This document shows, piece by piece, positions 17,786 through 26,058 of a stretch of 64,000 bases of DNA. Under the pieces are notes generated by a model. It worked only from the letters and a program-made list of their open reading frames with translations. It was not told where the DNA came from and did not search any database. Each line of letters opens with the position of its first letter. Positions within the stretch are counted from its first letter, which is position 1. Made by a program: the position numbers and the translations under genes. Source of the stretch: Gordonia rubripertincta (GTDB lineage: Bacteria; Actinomycetota; Actinomycetes; Mycobacteriales; Mycobacteriaceae); the NCBI RefSeq assembly GCF_038024875.1, contig NZ_CP136136.1, positions 4,526,001 to 4,590,000 of the forward strand. Direction: 5' to 3'.

Positions 17786-18274
17786 CTAGACGGAACGCTC
17801 CCCGGTGAGCTTTGCGGTCAGGTTCTTGTGGATGTGCGGCGACAGGAAGGGCGTCACGTCACCGCCGAGCTTGGCGACCTCCTTGACGAGTGAGCTCGAC
17901 ACATGCGCGAACCGGGGATCGGTGAGCAGGAAGACCGTCTCCACGTCGGCGAGGGCGCGGTTCATCTGGGCCATCGGGACCTCATAGTCGAAGTCGACCG
18001 CCGAACGCAGCCCCTTGACGATGGTGTGGATCGACTCTTGCTTCAGATAGTCGACGAGAAGGCCTTCCCAGCGATCGACCCGCACACCGGGCAGATCGGC
18101 GCAGTCCTCCTCGATGAGCGCGATGCGCTCGTCGACACTGAACATGCCGCGCTTGTTGGGATTGACCACCACGGTGATGACCACCTCGTCGAAACACGCC
18201 GCGGCGCGTTCGACCACGTAACGGTGGCCGAGGGTGAAGGGATCGAAGGAACCGGGACACACTGCCGTCGTCAT
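17786..18274 (-). CDS. coaD: Phosphopantetheine adenylyltransferase
   Basis: Fourth step of coenzyme A synthesis: 4-phosphopantetheine plus ATP gives dephospho-CoA. The nucleotidyltransferase motif is in CPGSFDPFTLGHRYVVER at residues 6-23. The second motif FLSPHIHKNLTAKL is near the C-terminus (ISS-type region). The 162 residues match the family. It lies downstream of rsmD, the common rsmD-coaD pair. Confidence 0.96.
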   Translation of the reverse strand: MTTAVCPGSFDPFTLGHRYVVERAAACFDEVVITVVVNPNKRGMFSVDERIALIEEDCADLPGVRVDRWEGLLVDYLKQESIHTIVKGLRSAVDFDYEVPMAQMNRALADVETVFLLTDPRFAHVSSSLVKEVAKLGGDVTPFLSPHIHKNLTAKLTGERSV

Positions 18275-18312
18275 GGCCCGAACTTACCGTCAGGTCCCTC
18301 GCTTCCGGCACG

Positions 18313-18873
18313 TCAGGAGCCGATGAACTCCGCGACCTCGACGCGGGTGTCGCCGTAGTTCTTGTCCGTGATGACCTCGAACCCGTCCGGCCAGATGCCG
18401 CCGGACGATCGGGCGGAACGCTCCACCACGACCAGCGCGTCGACGGCGAGCCGGGTCGCGGCCAGTTTGGCCAGATCGTCGGACAACGCTGCCGCGTCGA
18501 CCGCGTACGGAGGGTCGGAGAACACGAGGTCGTACGTCTTCTCGGGCGGCGAGGACAGATAGGCGGACACCGGGCGTGTCAGTACGGTGGTCGACGCGGC
18601 GATCCCACACGCCTTCACATTCGCCCCGATCACGGTCGCGGCCTTCCGCGCGGAGTCGACGAAGGTGGCGCCGGCGGCACCACGTGACACCGCCTCGATG
18701 CCGAGGGCCCCGGACCCGGCGTACAGATCGAGGACCCACAGCCCGTGCAGATCGAACCGGGCGTCCAACATGTTGAAGACCGACTCCCGTACTCGGTCGG
18801 AAGTGGGACGAGTTCCCTCGTCCGGAACACGGAGCCGTCTACCCCGTAGCTCGCCGGCGATGATCCTCGTCAT
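18313..18873 (-). CDS. rsmD: 16S rRNA (guanine(966)-N(2))-methyltransferase RsmD
   Basis: SAM-dependent methyltransferase for G966 of 16S rRNA. The start MTRIIAGELRGRRL matches the family, so ATG 18873 was preferred to 18948. The SAM motif VLDLYAGSGALGIEA is near residue 48, and the catalytic motif is FSDPPY near 120. It has 186 residues. It is divergent from ectA across a 164-base region that holds a CRP-like site. Confidence 0.94.
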   Translation of the reverse strand: MTRIIAGELRGRRLRVPDEGTRPTSDRVRESVFNMLDARFDLHGLWVLDLYAGSGALGIEAVSRGAAGATFVDSARKAATVIGANVKACGIAASTTVLTRPVSAYLSSPPEKTYDLVFSDPPYAVDAAALSDDLAKLAATRLAVDALVVVERSARSSGGIWPDGFEVITDKNYGDTRVEVAEFIGS

Positions 18874-18926
18874 GCGGCCATTCTGCTCCCCCGGGAACCC
18901 CCGAATCGACGCGTGGGTGACACTCT

Positions 18927-18942
18927 TGTGACTCACTTCACA
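18927..18942. promoter_or_regulatory. CRP/GlxR-type binding site between rsmD and ectA
   Basis: TGTGA-CTCACT-TCACA is a perfect match to the TGTGA-N6-TCACA consensus of mycobacterial Crp and corynebacterial GlxR. It lies 96 bases before the ectA start and 54 bases before rsmD. Which gene it controls is not known. Confidence 0.6.
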
Positions 18943-19037
18943 TTGCATGTCTGATCAGGTAGAAGGTAGGGGTTCGTTGGGGCAATTTCCGCAGGTGGGT
19001 GACTTCCCGGATACCCGTTGTTAACGTCGAGAGCGTT

Positions 19038-19565
19038 ATGAGCCCTTCACAAACAAGAACGGCCCCAACAACTGTCCTCACCGTCGACTATCGGACGCCG
19101 ACTGTCGCCGACGGTACCCGCCTCTGGGAAATCGCCTCGGACTCAAAGGTTCTCGACGTCAACTCGTCGTACTCCTACGTCCTTTGGTGCCACGACTTCG
19201 CCGACACCTCGATTGTCGCCGAGGTGGACGGCCGTCCGGTCGGTTTCGTCACCGGATACCGCCGTCAGAGCGACCCCTCCACCCTCATGGTGTGGCAGGT
19301 CGCCGTCGACGATTCGATGCGCGGACACGGCGTCGCCGCGTCCATGCTGCATCATCTGTTCGATCGTGCGAACCGACACGGAATGGTGGCGATGCACACC
19401 ACGATCAGCCCCGACAACATCCCGTCGCAGCGACTGTTCGAGTCGGTCGCGAAGGCCCGCGGTCTCCGCTTCGAGCGCCGTGACCTGTTCGCCGCCAACA
19501 CTTTCCCGGACTCGCACGAGCCCGAGGATCTCTACATGCTGGAACCGGAGATCCCCGAGCCCTGA
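19038..19565 (+). CDS. ectA: L-2,4-diaminobutyrate acetyltransferase EctA
   Basis: Second step of ectoine synthesis: acetyl transfer from acetyl-CoA to diaminobutyrate. GNAT-fold protein with the acetyl-CoA binding segment VDDSMRGHGVAASML near residue 90 and ISPDNIPSQRLFE following. ATG 19038 (MSPSQTRTA) gives 175 residues, normal for EctA; the frame also opens at a GTG at 18999. It heads the ectA-ectB-ectC operon. ectB follows after an unusually long 217-base gap. Confidence 0.94.
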   Translation: MSPSQTRTAPTTVLTVDYRTPTVADGTRLWEIASDSKVLDVNSSYSYVLWCHDFADTSIVAEVDGRPVGFVTGYRRQSDPSTLMVWQVAVDDSMRGHGVAASMLHHLFDRANRHGMVAMHTTISPDNIPSQRLFESVAKARGLRFERRDLFAANTFPDSHEPEDLYMLEPEIPEP

Positions 19566-19630
19566 GCGCTTGCGCGTGATCCCGGCACACCCGTGTCGAG
19601 GGTTGTAAGTCCGATCACCATCGAAATACC

Positions 19631-19682
19631 CAGTGCCACAACGGCGCTGGGACGACTCAGAAAAGATGCCGAAAACCGGCAT
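19631..19682 (+). other. Two tandem small hairpins in the ectA-ectB gap
   Basis: CAGTGCC-ACAAC-GGCGCTG (19631-19649, one G-T pair) and ATGCCG-AAAAC-CGGCAT (19666-19682), the latter followed by AAATTT. Position suggests processing, attenuation or stability signals within the ect transcript. No function is shown. Confidence 0.45.
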
Positions 19683-19782
19683 AAATTTCCGAGTTCTGGG
19701 TACTCACGGTCGTCGAACCGCACCGGAACTCCTGCGCTCACACAGACGTGGCGCGGTTATACCAAGAAGAAGGAAGCAGGTC

Positions 19783-21072
19783 ATGCAACTTCTCGACACC
19801 ACTCCTGTTCTCGACAAAACCTACGACGACTCGGTGTTCACCACCCACGAGTCCGAGGTTCGCAGCTACTGCCGCAACTGGCCGGCGGTCTTCACCACCG
19901 CCAAGGGGTCCTACATCACCGACCAGGACGGTCGGAAGTACCTGGACTTCTTCGCCGGGGCCGGTTCGCTGAACTACGGCCACAACAACGACGAGCTCAA
20001 GAAAGCTCTGATCGACTACATCGCGTCGGATGGCATCACTCACGGCCTCGACATGGCCACCGTCGCCAAGGGCAACTTCATCGAGAAGTTCAACCAGCAC
20101 ATTCTCGAGCCCCGCGGACTCGACTACAAGATCCAGTTCCCCGGGCCGACGGGCACCAACGCCGTCGAGTCTGCACTCAAGCTGGCCCGCAAGGTGACCG
20201 GTCGAGAGTCGATCATCAGCTTCACCAACGCGTTCCACGGTATGACGCTGGGTTCGCTGTCGGTGACCGGTAACTCGATGAAGCGCGCCGGCGCCGGTAT
20301 CCCCCTGGTCCATGCGACCCCGATGCCGTTCGACAACTACTTCGGCGGCGTCATGGAGGACTTCGCCTGGTTCGAGCGCGTCCTGGACGACTCGGGCAGT
20401 GGCCTGAACCGTCCCGCCGCGGTGATCGTCGAGACCGTGCAGGGCGAGGGCGGCGTCAACGTCGCACGCGCCGAGTGGCTGCGCGCGCTGGCCGACCTGT
20501 GCAAGCGCCGCGACATCCTGCTCATCGTCGACGACGTCCAGATGGGTTGCGGCCGCACCGGCGAGTTCTTCTCCTTCGAGGAAGCCGGCATCAAGCCCGA
20601 CATCGTCACGCTGTCGAAGTCGATCAGCGGCTACGGCCTGCCGTTCGCGCTGACCCTGTTCAAGCCAGAACTCGACGTCTGGACCCCCGGCGAGCACAAC
20701 GGAACCTTCCGCGGTAACAACCCCGCGTTCGTCACCGCCGCCAAGGCCATTGAGCTCTACTGGTCCGACGACACCCTGAGCCGCGACATCCACGCGAAGG
20801 GCGAGCGCATCCACGAGGTCTTCTCCGACCTCTGCAACCGCTACGAAGGCATCTCGACCCGCGGTCGCGGAATGGTTCGCGGCCTGGTGTTCGACGACCA
20901 CACAGCAGCCGGCAAGGTCTGCGCGCAGGCCTTCAGTGCCGGGCTGCTGGCCGAGACGTCGGGTCCGTCCGACGAGGTCGTCAAGCTGCTCCCGCCGCTG
21001 ACCATCTCGCGCGAGGACCTCGACCGCGGCCTGTCCATCCTTTCCGACGCAGTCAAGGAGGTGATCGGATGA
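19783..21072 (+). CDS. ectB: Diaminobutyrate--2-oxoglutarate transaminase EctB
   Basis: PLP-dependent class III aminotransferase: aspartate semialdehyde plus glutamate gives diaminobutyrate, the first committed step of ectoine synthesis. PLP motif LLIVDDVQMGCGRTGEFF near residue 250, with the Schiff-base lysine in VTLSKSISGYG near 277. The ATG at 19783 follows a purine-rich AGGAAG. It has 429 residues. The stop overlaps ectC by four bases (ATGA). Confidence 0.96.
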   Translation: MQLLDTTPVLDKTYDDSVFTTHESEVRSYCRNWPAVFTTAKGSYITDQDGRKYLDFFAGAGSLNYGHNNDELKKALIDYIASDGITHGLDMATVAKGNFIEKFNQHILEPRGLDYKIQFPGPTGTNAVESALKLARKVTGRESIISFTNAFHGMTLGSLSVTGNSMKRAGAGIPLVHATPMPFDNYFGGVMEDFAWFERVLDDSGSGLNRPAAVIVETVQGEGGVNVARAEWLRALADLCKRRDILLIVDDVQMGCGRTGEFFSFEEAGIKPDIVTLSKSISGYGLPFALTLFKPELDVWTPGEHNGTFRGNNPAFVTAAKAIELYWSDDTLSRDIHAKGERIHEVFSDLCNRYEGISTRGRGMVRGLVFDDHTAAGKVCAQAFSAGLLAETSGPSDEVVKLLPPLTISREDLDRGLSILSDAVKEVIG

Positions 21073-21509
21073 TCGTCCGAACCACCGAAGAGATCACCGG
21101 TACCGAGCGCGACGTGGCCGACGGCCACTGGCGTTCCAAGCGAATCGTCCTGGGCGGCGACGGTGTGGGGTTCTCGTTCCACGAGACCACCATCGAAGCC
21201 GGCAGTGTGAACGAGTTCCACTACGCCAATCACATCGAGGCCGTCTGGCTCGTGGAAGGCACCGGAACCCTGCTCAACCGGGAGACCGGTGAGACCCATC
21301 CACTGGCCCCCGGCACGATGTACCTGCTGAACGGCCACGAGCGCCACACGGTCACCGCCGACACCCAGATGCGCATGCTGTGCGTGTTCAATCCCCCGGT
21401 GGTCGGCACCGAGGTCCACGACGAGAACGGCGTGTACCCCCTGGTCGCCGTCCCGCAGCCGACCGGTAAGCATGCCGAGGACGCTGTCGAGGAGACCGCC
21501 TTCTCCTGA
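21069..21509 (+). CDS. ectC: L-ectoine synthase EctC
   Basis: Cyclises N-gamma-acetyldiaminobutyrate to ectoine. Small cupin-fold protein of 146 residues, beginning MIVRTTEEITGTERDV. The cupin region has NEFHYANHIEAVWLVEGTG and MYLLNGHERH. It is translationally coupled to ectB. No ectD hydroxylase gene follows, so the product is probably ectoine and not hydroxyectoine unless ectD lies elsewhere. Confidence 0.96.
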   Translation: MIVRTTEEITGTERDVADGHWRSKRIVLGGDGVGFSFHETTIEAGSVNEFHYANHIEAVWLVEGTGTLLNRETGETHPLAPGTMYLLNGHERHTVTADTQMRMLCVFNPPVVGTEVHDENGVYPLVAVPQPTGKHAEDAVEETAFS

Positions 21510-21534
21510 CCCCTCGACCGGCGTAGAAGTCATC

Positions 21535-21573
21535 GAGTGCGCACCCTGCCTATCCTGGGCAGGGTGCGCACTC
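21535..21573 (+). terminator. Long perfect hairpin after ectC, overlapping the sirtuin start
   Basis: A perfect 16-bp stem GAGTGCGCACCCTGCC / GGCAGGGTGCGCACTC with a 7-base loop lies 26 bases after the ectC stop. It lacks a U-tract. It contains both candidate GTG starts of the next gene (21537 and 21564). It could end ect transcription and also limit translation of the sirtuin. Confidence 0.7.
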
Positions 21574-22442
21574 GTCTTCAGCTCGGCCAGACCCCGGCCG
21601 AACACACGCCCCTCGACGACGATGTCGCCGAGCGCATCGATCTCGCCACGGACATCCTGGCCCGACGCCGGGTCGCGGTCCTGACCGGCGCGGGCATCTC
21701 CACCGACTCGGGCATCCCCGACTACCGCAGCCCCGGTTCGCCACCGCGGACGCCGATGACCCTGGAGATGTTCCTGTCCTCCCCCGAGTTCCGCCGGCAC
21801 TACTGGGCGCGCAATCACCTCGGCTGGCGTCACATGGACGCCGCGCTCCCCAACCCCGCGCATCTCGCGCTGACCGACCTGCAGGGCCAGGGTCGGGTGT
21901 CCACGGTGATCACCCAGAACGTCGACATGCTGCACACCAAGGCCGGGACACGGGGCGTGCTGGAGCTGCACGGGTGTTACGGCCGTGTCCGCTGCCTGAG
22001 GTGTGACTGGCGAATCTCCCGGCACCGTCTTGCGCAACTGCTCGAGGAGATCAACGCAGGCTTCGCCGAACGTGTCGCAGGGCGTGGGGCCATCGAGGTG
22101 GCACCCGACGCCGACGCGACACTCACCGACACCTCGGACTTCCGGATGATCGACTGCCCACACTGCGGCGGGATCCTCAAGCCCGACATCGTCTACTTCG
22201 GCGAGACTGTTCCGAAACCTCTTGTCGAGCAATCATTCTCGGCGGTCGACGAGGCGGATGCCCTACTCGTGATCGGATCGTCGCTGACGGTGATGTCCGG
22301 CCTGCGGTTCGCACGGCGAGCACACCGCGCCGGGAAGCCCCTGATCATCGTCAACCGCGGCCACACCCGCGCCGACGAGTTGGCGTCACTCAAGATCGAC
22401 CATCGGGCCGGGGTGGTGCTACCGGCACTCGCCGCCGGTTAG
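21537..22442 (+). CDS. Sir2 family NAD-dependent protein deacylase
   Basis: Sirtuin that removes acyl groups from lysines using NAD. Motifs: GAGISTDSGIPDYR near residue 52, ITQNVDMLH near 125, HGCYGRVRC near 146 with the catalytic histidine, and zinc cysteines in CLRC and CPHCGG. GSSLTVMSG and IIVNRG complete the NAD fold. The N-terminus is uncertain: GTG 21537 and GTG 21564 both lie inside the hairpin. A 40-residue insert between the two zinc pairs resembles actinobacterial class sirtuins. It is on the same strand as ectABC; a link is not established. Confidence 0.92.
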   Translation: MRTLPILGRVRTRLQLGQTPAEHTPLDDDVAERIDLATDILARRRVAVLTGAGISTDSGIPDYRSPGSPPRTPMTLEMFLSSPEFRRHYWARNHLGWRHMDAALPNPAHLALTDLQGQGRVSTVITQNVDMLHTKAGTRGVLELHGCYGRVRCLRCDWRISRHRLAQLLEEINAGFAERVAGRGAIEVAPDADATLTDTSDFRMIDCPHCGGILKPDIVYFGETVPKPLVEQSFSAVDEADALLVIGSSLTVMSGLRFARRAHRAGKPLIIVNRGHTRADELASLKIDHRAGVVLPALAAG

Positions 22443-22460
22443 ATCGGCGGCAGGCGACGT

Positions 22461-23606
22461 TCAGCGCGAGACGACGACCAGGTCGTCGGCGTGCACGACG
22501 GGCCGCTGCAGTTCGGCCGGCAGGTCCTCGGTGTGGCGGCCGATCATCGAGGTGACGTCGTCGAAGTCATAGGAGGCGACCCCGCGCGCCCTCACGACGC
22601 CCCGCTGGTCCACCAGCTCGACGACGTCGCCGTCGAAGAACCGGCCCTCGACGCCGACCACGCCGGCAGCGAGAAGCGAACGGCGCCTGCGGGATACGGC
22701 CGCGACAGCGCCGTCGTCGAGGACGATCCTGCCCCGCGCGTCGGCGGCGTGACGAACCCAGAATCGGCGTGCCGACAACCGCTCCTCGCGGGCGGCGAAC
22801 ACCGTGCCCACCGAGGCGTCGGCCAGCGCCTGCGCCGCCGACGACGCGGCAGCGAGCAGAACCGGGACACCGGCGTCCGCGGACAGACGCGCTGCGGCGA
22901 GCTTCGACGCCATCCCGCCGGTGCCGAGCGCTCCCCCGGACCCGGCGATGACGCCGTCGAGGTCCTCGGGGCCGTTCACCTCGGGGATCAGACGGGCGCG
23001 CCGACCGTCCACGCCGACCTTGCGCGGGTCGCCGTCGTACAGGCCGTCGACGTCGGAGAGGAGCACCAGGGCGTCGGCCCCGCTGAGGTGGGCGACGAGC
23101 GCGGCGAGCCGGTCGTTGTCGCCGAACCGGATCTCGTTGGTCGCGACCGTGTCGTTCTCGTTGACCACGGCAACCGCACCGAGCGACCGCAGACGGTCAA
23201 GTGTGCGTTGGGCATTGGCGTGATGCGAGCGGTTCGAGATGTCGTCGGCGGTCAGGAGGACCTGTCCGACGGTGCGACCGTAGCGGGCGAATGATGTCCC
23301 CCAGGCGTGCGCCAGGGCGAGCTGTCCGACGCTGGCCGCGGCCTGTTTGGTGGCAAGATCCGTCGGACGCTTCTTGAGACCGAGCGGGGCGATACCCGCG
23401 CCGATCGCACCCGACGACACGACGATGACGTCGGAACCGGCGCGCATCCGCGCCTCGAGCGCGTCCGCCAGGGCGTCGAGCCGATCCCGGTCCAGTCCCT
23501 CGGCCAGGTCGGTCAGCGCCGACGAGCCGATCTTCACCACGATGCTGCGCGCGTGCGCGATCTGTTCCCGTACGCCACGCACCTCGATGCCGGCCTCCGC
23601 GGTCAC
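22461..23606 (-). CDS. proB: Glutamate 5-kinase
   Basis: First step of proline synthesis: ATP-dependent phosphorylation of glutamate. The kinase domain starts near VVKIGSSALTD. VSSGAIGAGIAPLG, NENDTVATNEIRFGDND and GTGGMASKLAAA are conserved substrate and ATP motifs. A C-terminal PUA domain occupies about the last 90 residues. The GTG start overlaps the obg stop (GTGA), giving 381 residues, although the frame is open much further upstream. Operon obg-proB as in mycobacteria. Confidence 0.95.
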   Translation of the reverse strand: MTAEAGIEVRGVREQIAHARSIVVKIGSSALTDLAEGLDRDRLDALADALEARMRAGSDVIVVSSGAIGAGIAPLGLKKRPTDLATKQAAASVGQLALAHAWGTSFARYGRTVGQVLLTADDISNRSHHANAQRTLDRLRSLGAVAVVNENDTVATNEIRFGDNDRLAALVAHLSGADALVLLSDVDGLYDGDPRKVGVDGRRARLIPEVNGPEDLDGVIAGSGGALGTGGMASKLAAARLSADAGVPVLLAAASSAAQALADASVGTVFAAREERLSARRFWVRHAADARGRIVLDDGAVAAVSRRRRSLLAAGVVGVEGRFFDGDVVELVDQRGVVRARGVASYDFDDVTSMIGRHTEDLPAELQRPVVHADDLVVVSR

Positions 23607-25069
23607 GACTGGCCCTGCTCTCCGTCCTCGACGGGCAGTCCGCGCCGCAACCGGCGGGCCTGCTTGCGTTCGTGGGCACCCACGCGGTCGTTGCGGTCGA
23701 GTCGGATGTCGGTGCCGCGTCCGGTGACCGGGACCTCGTCGCCCATCGGCGTGCTCGGTTCCCAGTCGAAGGTGACCGCACCGATGGTGACCGGGGCGCC
23801 GGGCTCGGCACCCATCTTCACGAGTTCGTCCTCGACGCCGAGGCGGTTGAGGCGGTCGGCCAGGTAGCCGACGGCCTCGTCGTTGTCGAACTGCGTCTGG
23901 GCGATCCAGCGCTCCGGCCGCGTGCCGTAGACGATGAACCCGCCCTCGATGTCGGGATCGCGGACGATGGAGAAACCGGTGTCGTCGACGGCCTTCGGGC
24001 GGATGATCGCCCGGCGAGGTGTCTTCTCCGGCTGCGCCTCCCGGTACTCGCGGACCATCTTCGCCAGTGCGAAGGTCAGTTCGCGCAGACCCTCGTGGGC
24101 CACCGCCGAGATCCGGAACACCGGCCAACCGCGTTCGGCCAGTTCGGGTTCCACGAGATCGGCGAGTTCGGCGGCGTCGGGGACGTCCACCTTGTTGAGG
24201 ATCACCACACGCGGCCGCTCGGCCAGGTCGCCGAGACCGTGGTCGGCGTCGAGTGCCGGCTTGTACGCGGCGAGTTCGGCTTCGAGGGCGTCGATGTCGG
24301 ACACCGGATCGCGACCCGGCTCGAGGGTCGCGCAGTCGACGACGTGCGCGAGGACGGCACACCGCTCGAGGTGGCGCAGGAACTCCAGTCCGAGACCACG
24401 ACCGGTCGAGGCACCCGGGATCAGGCCCGGCACGTCGGCGATGGTGAACACGTCACCGGCGGTCTGGACCACACCGAGGTTCGGTACGAGAGTGGTGAAC
24501 GGGTAGTCGGCGATCTTCGGCTTGGCCGCCGACAGCACCGACACCAGCGACGACTTGCCCGCCGACGGGAAGCCGACGAGGCCGACGTCGGCCACCGACT
24601 TCAGCTCGAGGACGAGCGAACGCTGCTGCCCCTCCTCACCCAGCAGGGCGAAACCGGGAGCCTTCCGGGCCTTCGACGCGAGCGAGGCGTTGCCGAGACC
24701 GCCCCGGCCACCCTGGGCGGCCTCGAAGGTCGTACCGGTGCCGACGAGGTCGGCGAGGATCGTGCCGTTCTCGTCGAGGACGACCGTGCCGTCGGGCACC
24801 TTCAGGACGAGATCCTCGCCCATGGCACCGTCGCGGTTGTCGCCGGCGCCGGGCTTGCCGTTGCTCGCCTTGGCATGCGGACGGAAGTGGAAGTCGAGCA
24901 GAGTGTGCACCTGCGGGTCGACGACGAGTCGCACCGACCCGCCGTTACCGCCGTTGCCGCCGTCCGGGCCGCCGAGAGGTTTGAACTTCTCCCGGTGAAC
25001 CGAGGCGCAGCCATGGCCACCGTTGCCCGCAGCGACGTGAATGGTCACGCGGTCGACGAACCGTGACAT
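23603..25069 (-). CDS. obg: GTPase Obg/CgtA
   Basis: Essential GTPase linked to ribosome assembly and stress. The glycine-rich Obg fold spans residues 1-160, with GGNGGHGCASVHREKFKP at the start. The G domain starts at GFPSAGKSSLVSVLS, followed by DVPGL and NKVDVPD. An OCT domain lies at about 360-440. A charged actinobacterial tail ends the protein at 488 residues. AAGGA lies six bases before the ATG. A terminator-like hairpin lies only 17 bases upstream of the start. Confidence 0.96.
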   Translation of the reverse strand: MSRFVDRVTIHVAAGNGGHGCASVHREKFKPLGGPDGGNGGNGGSVRLVVDPQVHTLLDFHFRPHAKASNGKPGAGDNRDGAMGEDLVLKVPDGTVVLDENGTILADLVGTGTTFEAAQGGRGGLGNASLASKARKAPGFALLGEEGQQRSLVLELKSVADVGLVGFPSAGKSSLVSVLSAAKPKIADYPFTTLVPNLGVVQTAGDVFTIADVPGLIPGASTGRGLGLEFLRHLERCAVLAHVVDCATLEPGRDPVSDIDALEAELAAYKPALDADHGLGDLAERPRVVILNKVDVPDAAELADLVEPELAERGWPVFRISAVAHEGLRELTFALAKMVREYREAQPEKTPRRAIIRPKAVDDTGFSIVRDPDIEGGFIVYGTRPERWIAQTQFDNDEAVGYLADRLNRLGVEDELVKMGAEPGAPVTIGAVTFDWEPSTPMGDEVPVTGRGTDIRLDRNDRVGAHERKQARRLRRGLPVEDGEQGQS

Positions 25070-25086
25070 CGAATCCTTCTTCCGTC

Positions 25087-25133
25087 AAAAAAGAACAGGG
25101 CGGGCCGGGTACGTGATGACCCTGCCCGCCCTG
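25087..25133 (-). terminator. Rho-independent terminator between rpmA and obg
   Basis: Perfect stem CAGGGCGGGC / GCCCGCCCTG continued by GGGT / ACCC, with an 8-base loop, followed on the minus strand by TTCTTTTTT. It lies 32 bases after the rpmA stop and ends 17 bases before the obg ATG. The classical U-tract is rare for this GC content. Confidence 0.88.
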
Positions 25134-25164
25134 CGAAAAGGCTTGTCGTGCCGGAGTACTCGGG

Positions 25165-25428
25165 TCAGACCTGAGCGGTTTCCGGGACGATGTTGACCGT
25201 CTTGCGGCCACGCTTGCTGCCGAACTCCACCGCGCCCGCGGCGAGCGCGAACAGGGTGTCGTCGCCACCGCGACCGACGTTCACGCCGGGGTGGAACTTG
25301 GTGCCGCGCTGACGAACGAGGATCTCTCCTGCGCTCACCTGCTGGCCACCGAAGCGCTTCACGCCGAGTCGCTGGGCATTGGAATCGCGACCGTTGCGGG
25401 AGCTGGATGCGCCCTTCTTATGTGCCAT
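25165..25428 (-). CDS. rpmA: 50S ribosomal protein L27
   Basis: Large-subunit protein near the peptidyl transferase centre. It has 87 residues and begins MAHKKGASSSRNGRDSNAQR with the L27 signature around GQQVSAGEILVRQRGTKFHP. No cleaved N-terminal extension is present. It lies 38 bases after rplU on the same strand; transcription is probably stopped by the following hairpin. Confidence 0.98.
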   Translation of the reverse strand: MAHKKGASSSRNGRDSNAQRLGVKRFGGQQVSAGEILVRQRGTKFHPGVNVGRGGDDTLFALAAGAVEFGSKRGRKTVNIVPETAQV

Positions 25429-25466
25429 GTGTCAGTCCTCCTGAGGTCTTCGCGAAGCTTGTCGAA

Positions 25467-25778
25467 CTACTTGATGCCGGTGACCTTCAGGACCGTCAGC
25501 TTCTGACGGTGACCCTGGCGCTTGTGGTAGCCGGTCTTGTTCTTGAACTTGTGAATGCGGATCTTGGGGCCCTTGACGTGCTCCACGACCTCGCCGGTGA
25601 CCGAGATCTTGGCCAGCTTGTCGGCGTCGGTGGTCAGGGTCGAGCCGTCGACGACCAACGCGACCGGCAGGCTCACCGTGGAGCCGACCTTCTCGTCGAT
25701 CTTCTCGACCTTGACAGTGTCGCCCTCAGCGACCTTGTACTGCTTGCCGCCGGTCTTGACGATCGCGTACGTTGCCAT
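25467..25778 (-). CDS. rplU: 50S ribosomal protein L21
   Basis: Large-subunit protein that binds 23S rRNA. It has 103 residues, begins MATYAIVKTGGKQYKV and ends in the typical KNKTGYHKRQGHRQKLT region. It is the first gene of the rplU-rpmA pair. The 280 bases upstream, up to the rne stop, presumably hold its promoter and leader; no clear hairpin was seen there. Confidence 0.98.
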   Translation of the reverse strand: MATYAIVKTGGKQYKVAEGDTVKVEKIDEKVGSTVSLPVALVVDGSTLTTDADKLAKISVTGEVVEHVKGPKIRIHKFKNKTGYHKRQGHRQKLTVLKVTGIK

Positions 25779-26058
25779 CGAAGTTCTTCCTCTTAATCGT
25801 CTGGTCGGGCCCTTCGTCAGCGCCGAGGCGCATTCGAAGGCGTTCGTGTAGTGCGTGCCGGTGCGGGCCGCAATCCACCCAGTCAGTTGACCGGGAGTGG
25901 CTGCGATTCACACCAGAGGGCCTGCCACGGGATTTGTGCCGGTTCCGGTGCACGTGGCACACAGAACAGCGCAGACCCTCCGCGGGAGGCGACTTTCCAA
26001 GGTTACGGGAACGGCGGTGGCCGGGTCAAACTCGCCCCGCCGTCCCCTGCCTCGGACC

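Noticed and set aside
22461..24362. proB extended to 24362
   Set aside because: The extension is an out-of-frame reading of obg; the GTGA overlap at 23606 is the natural start.
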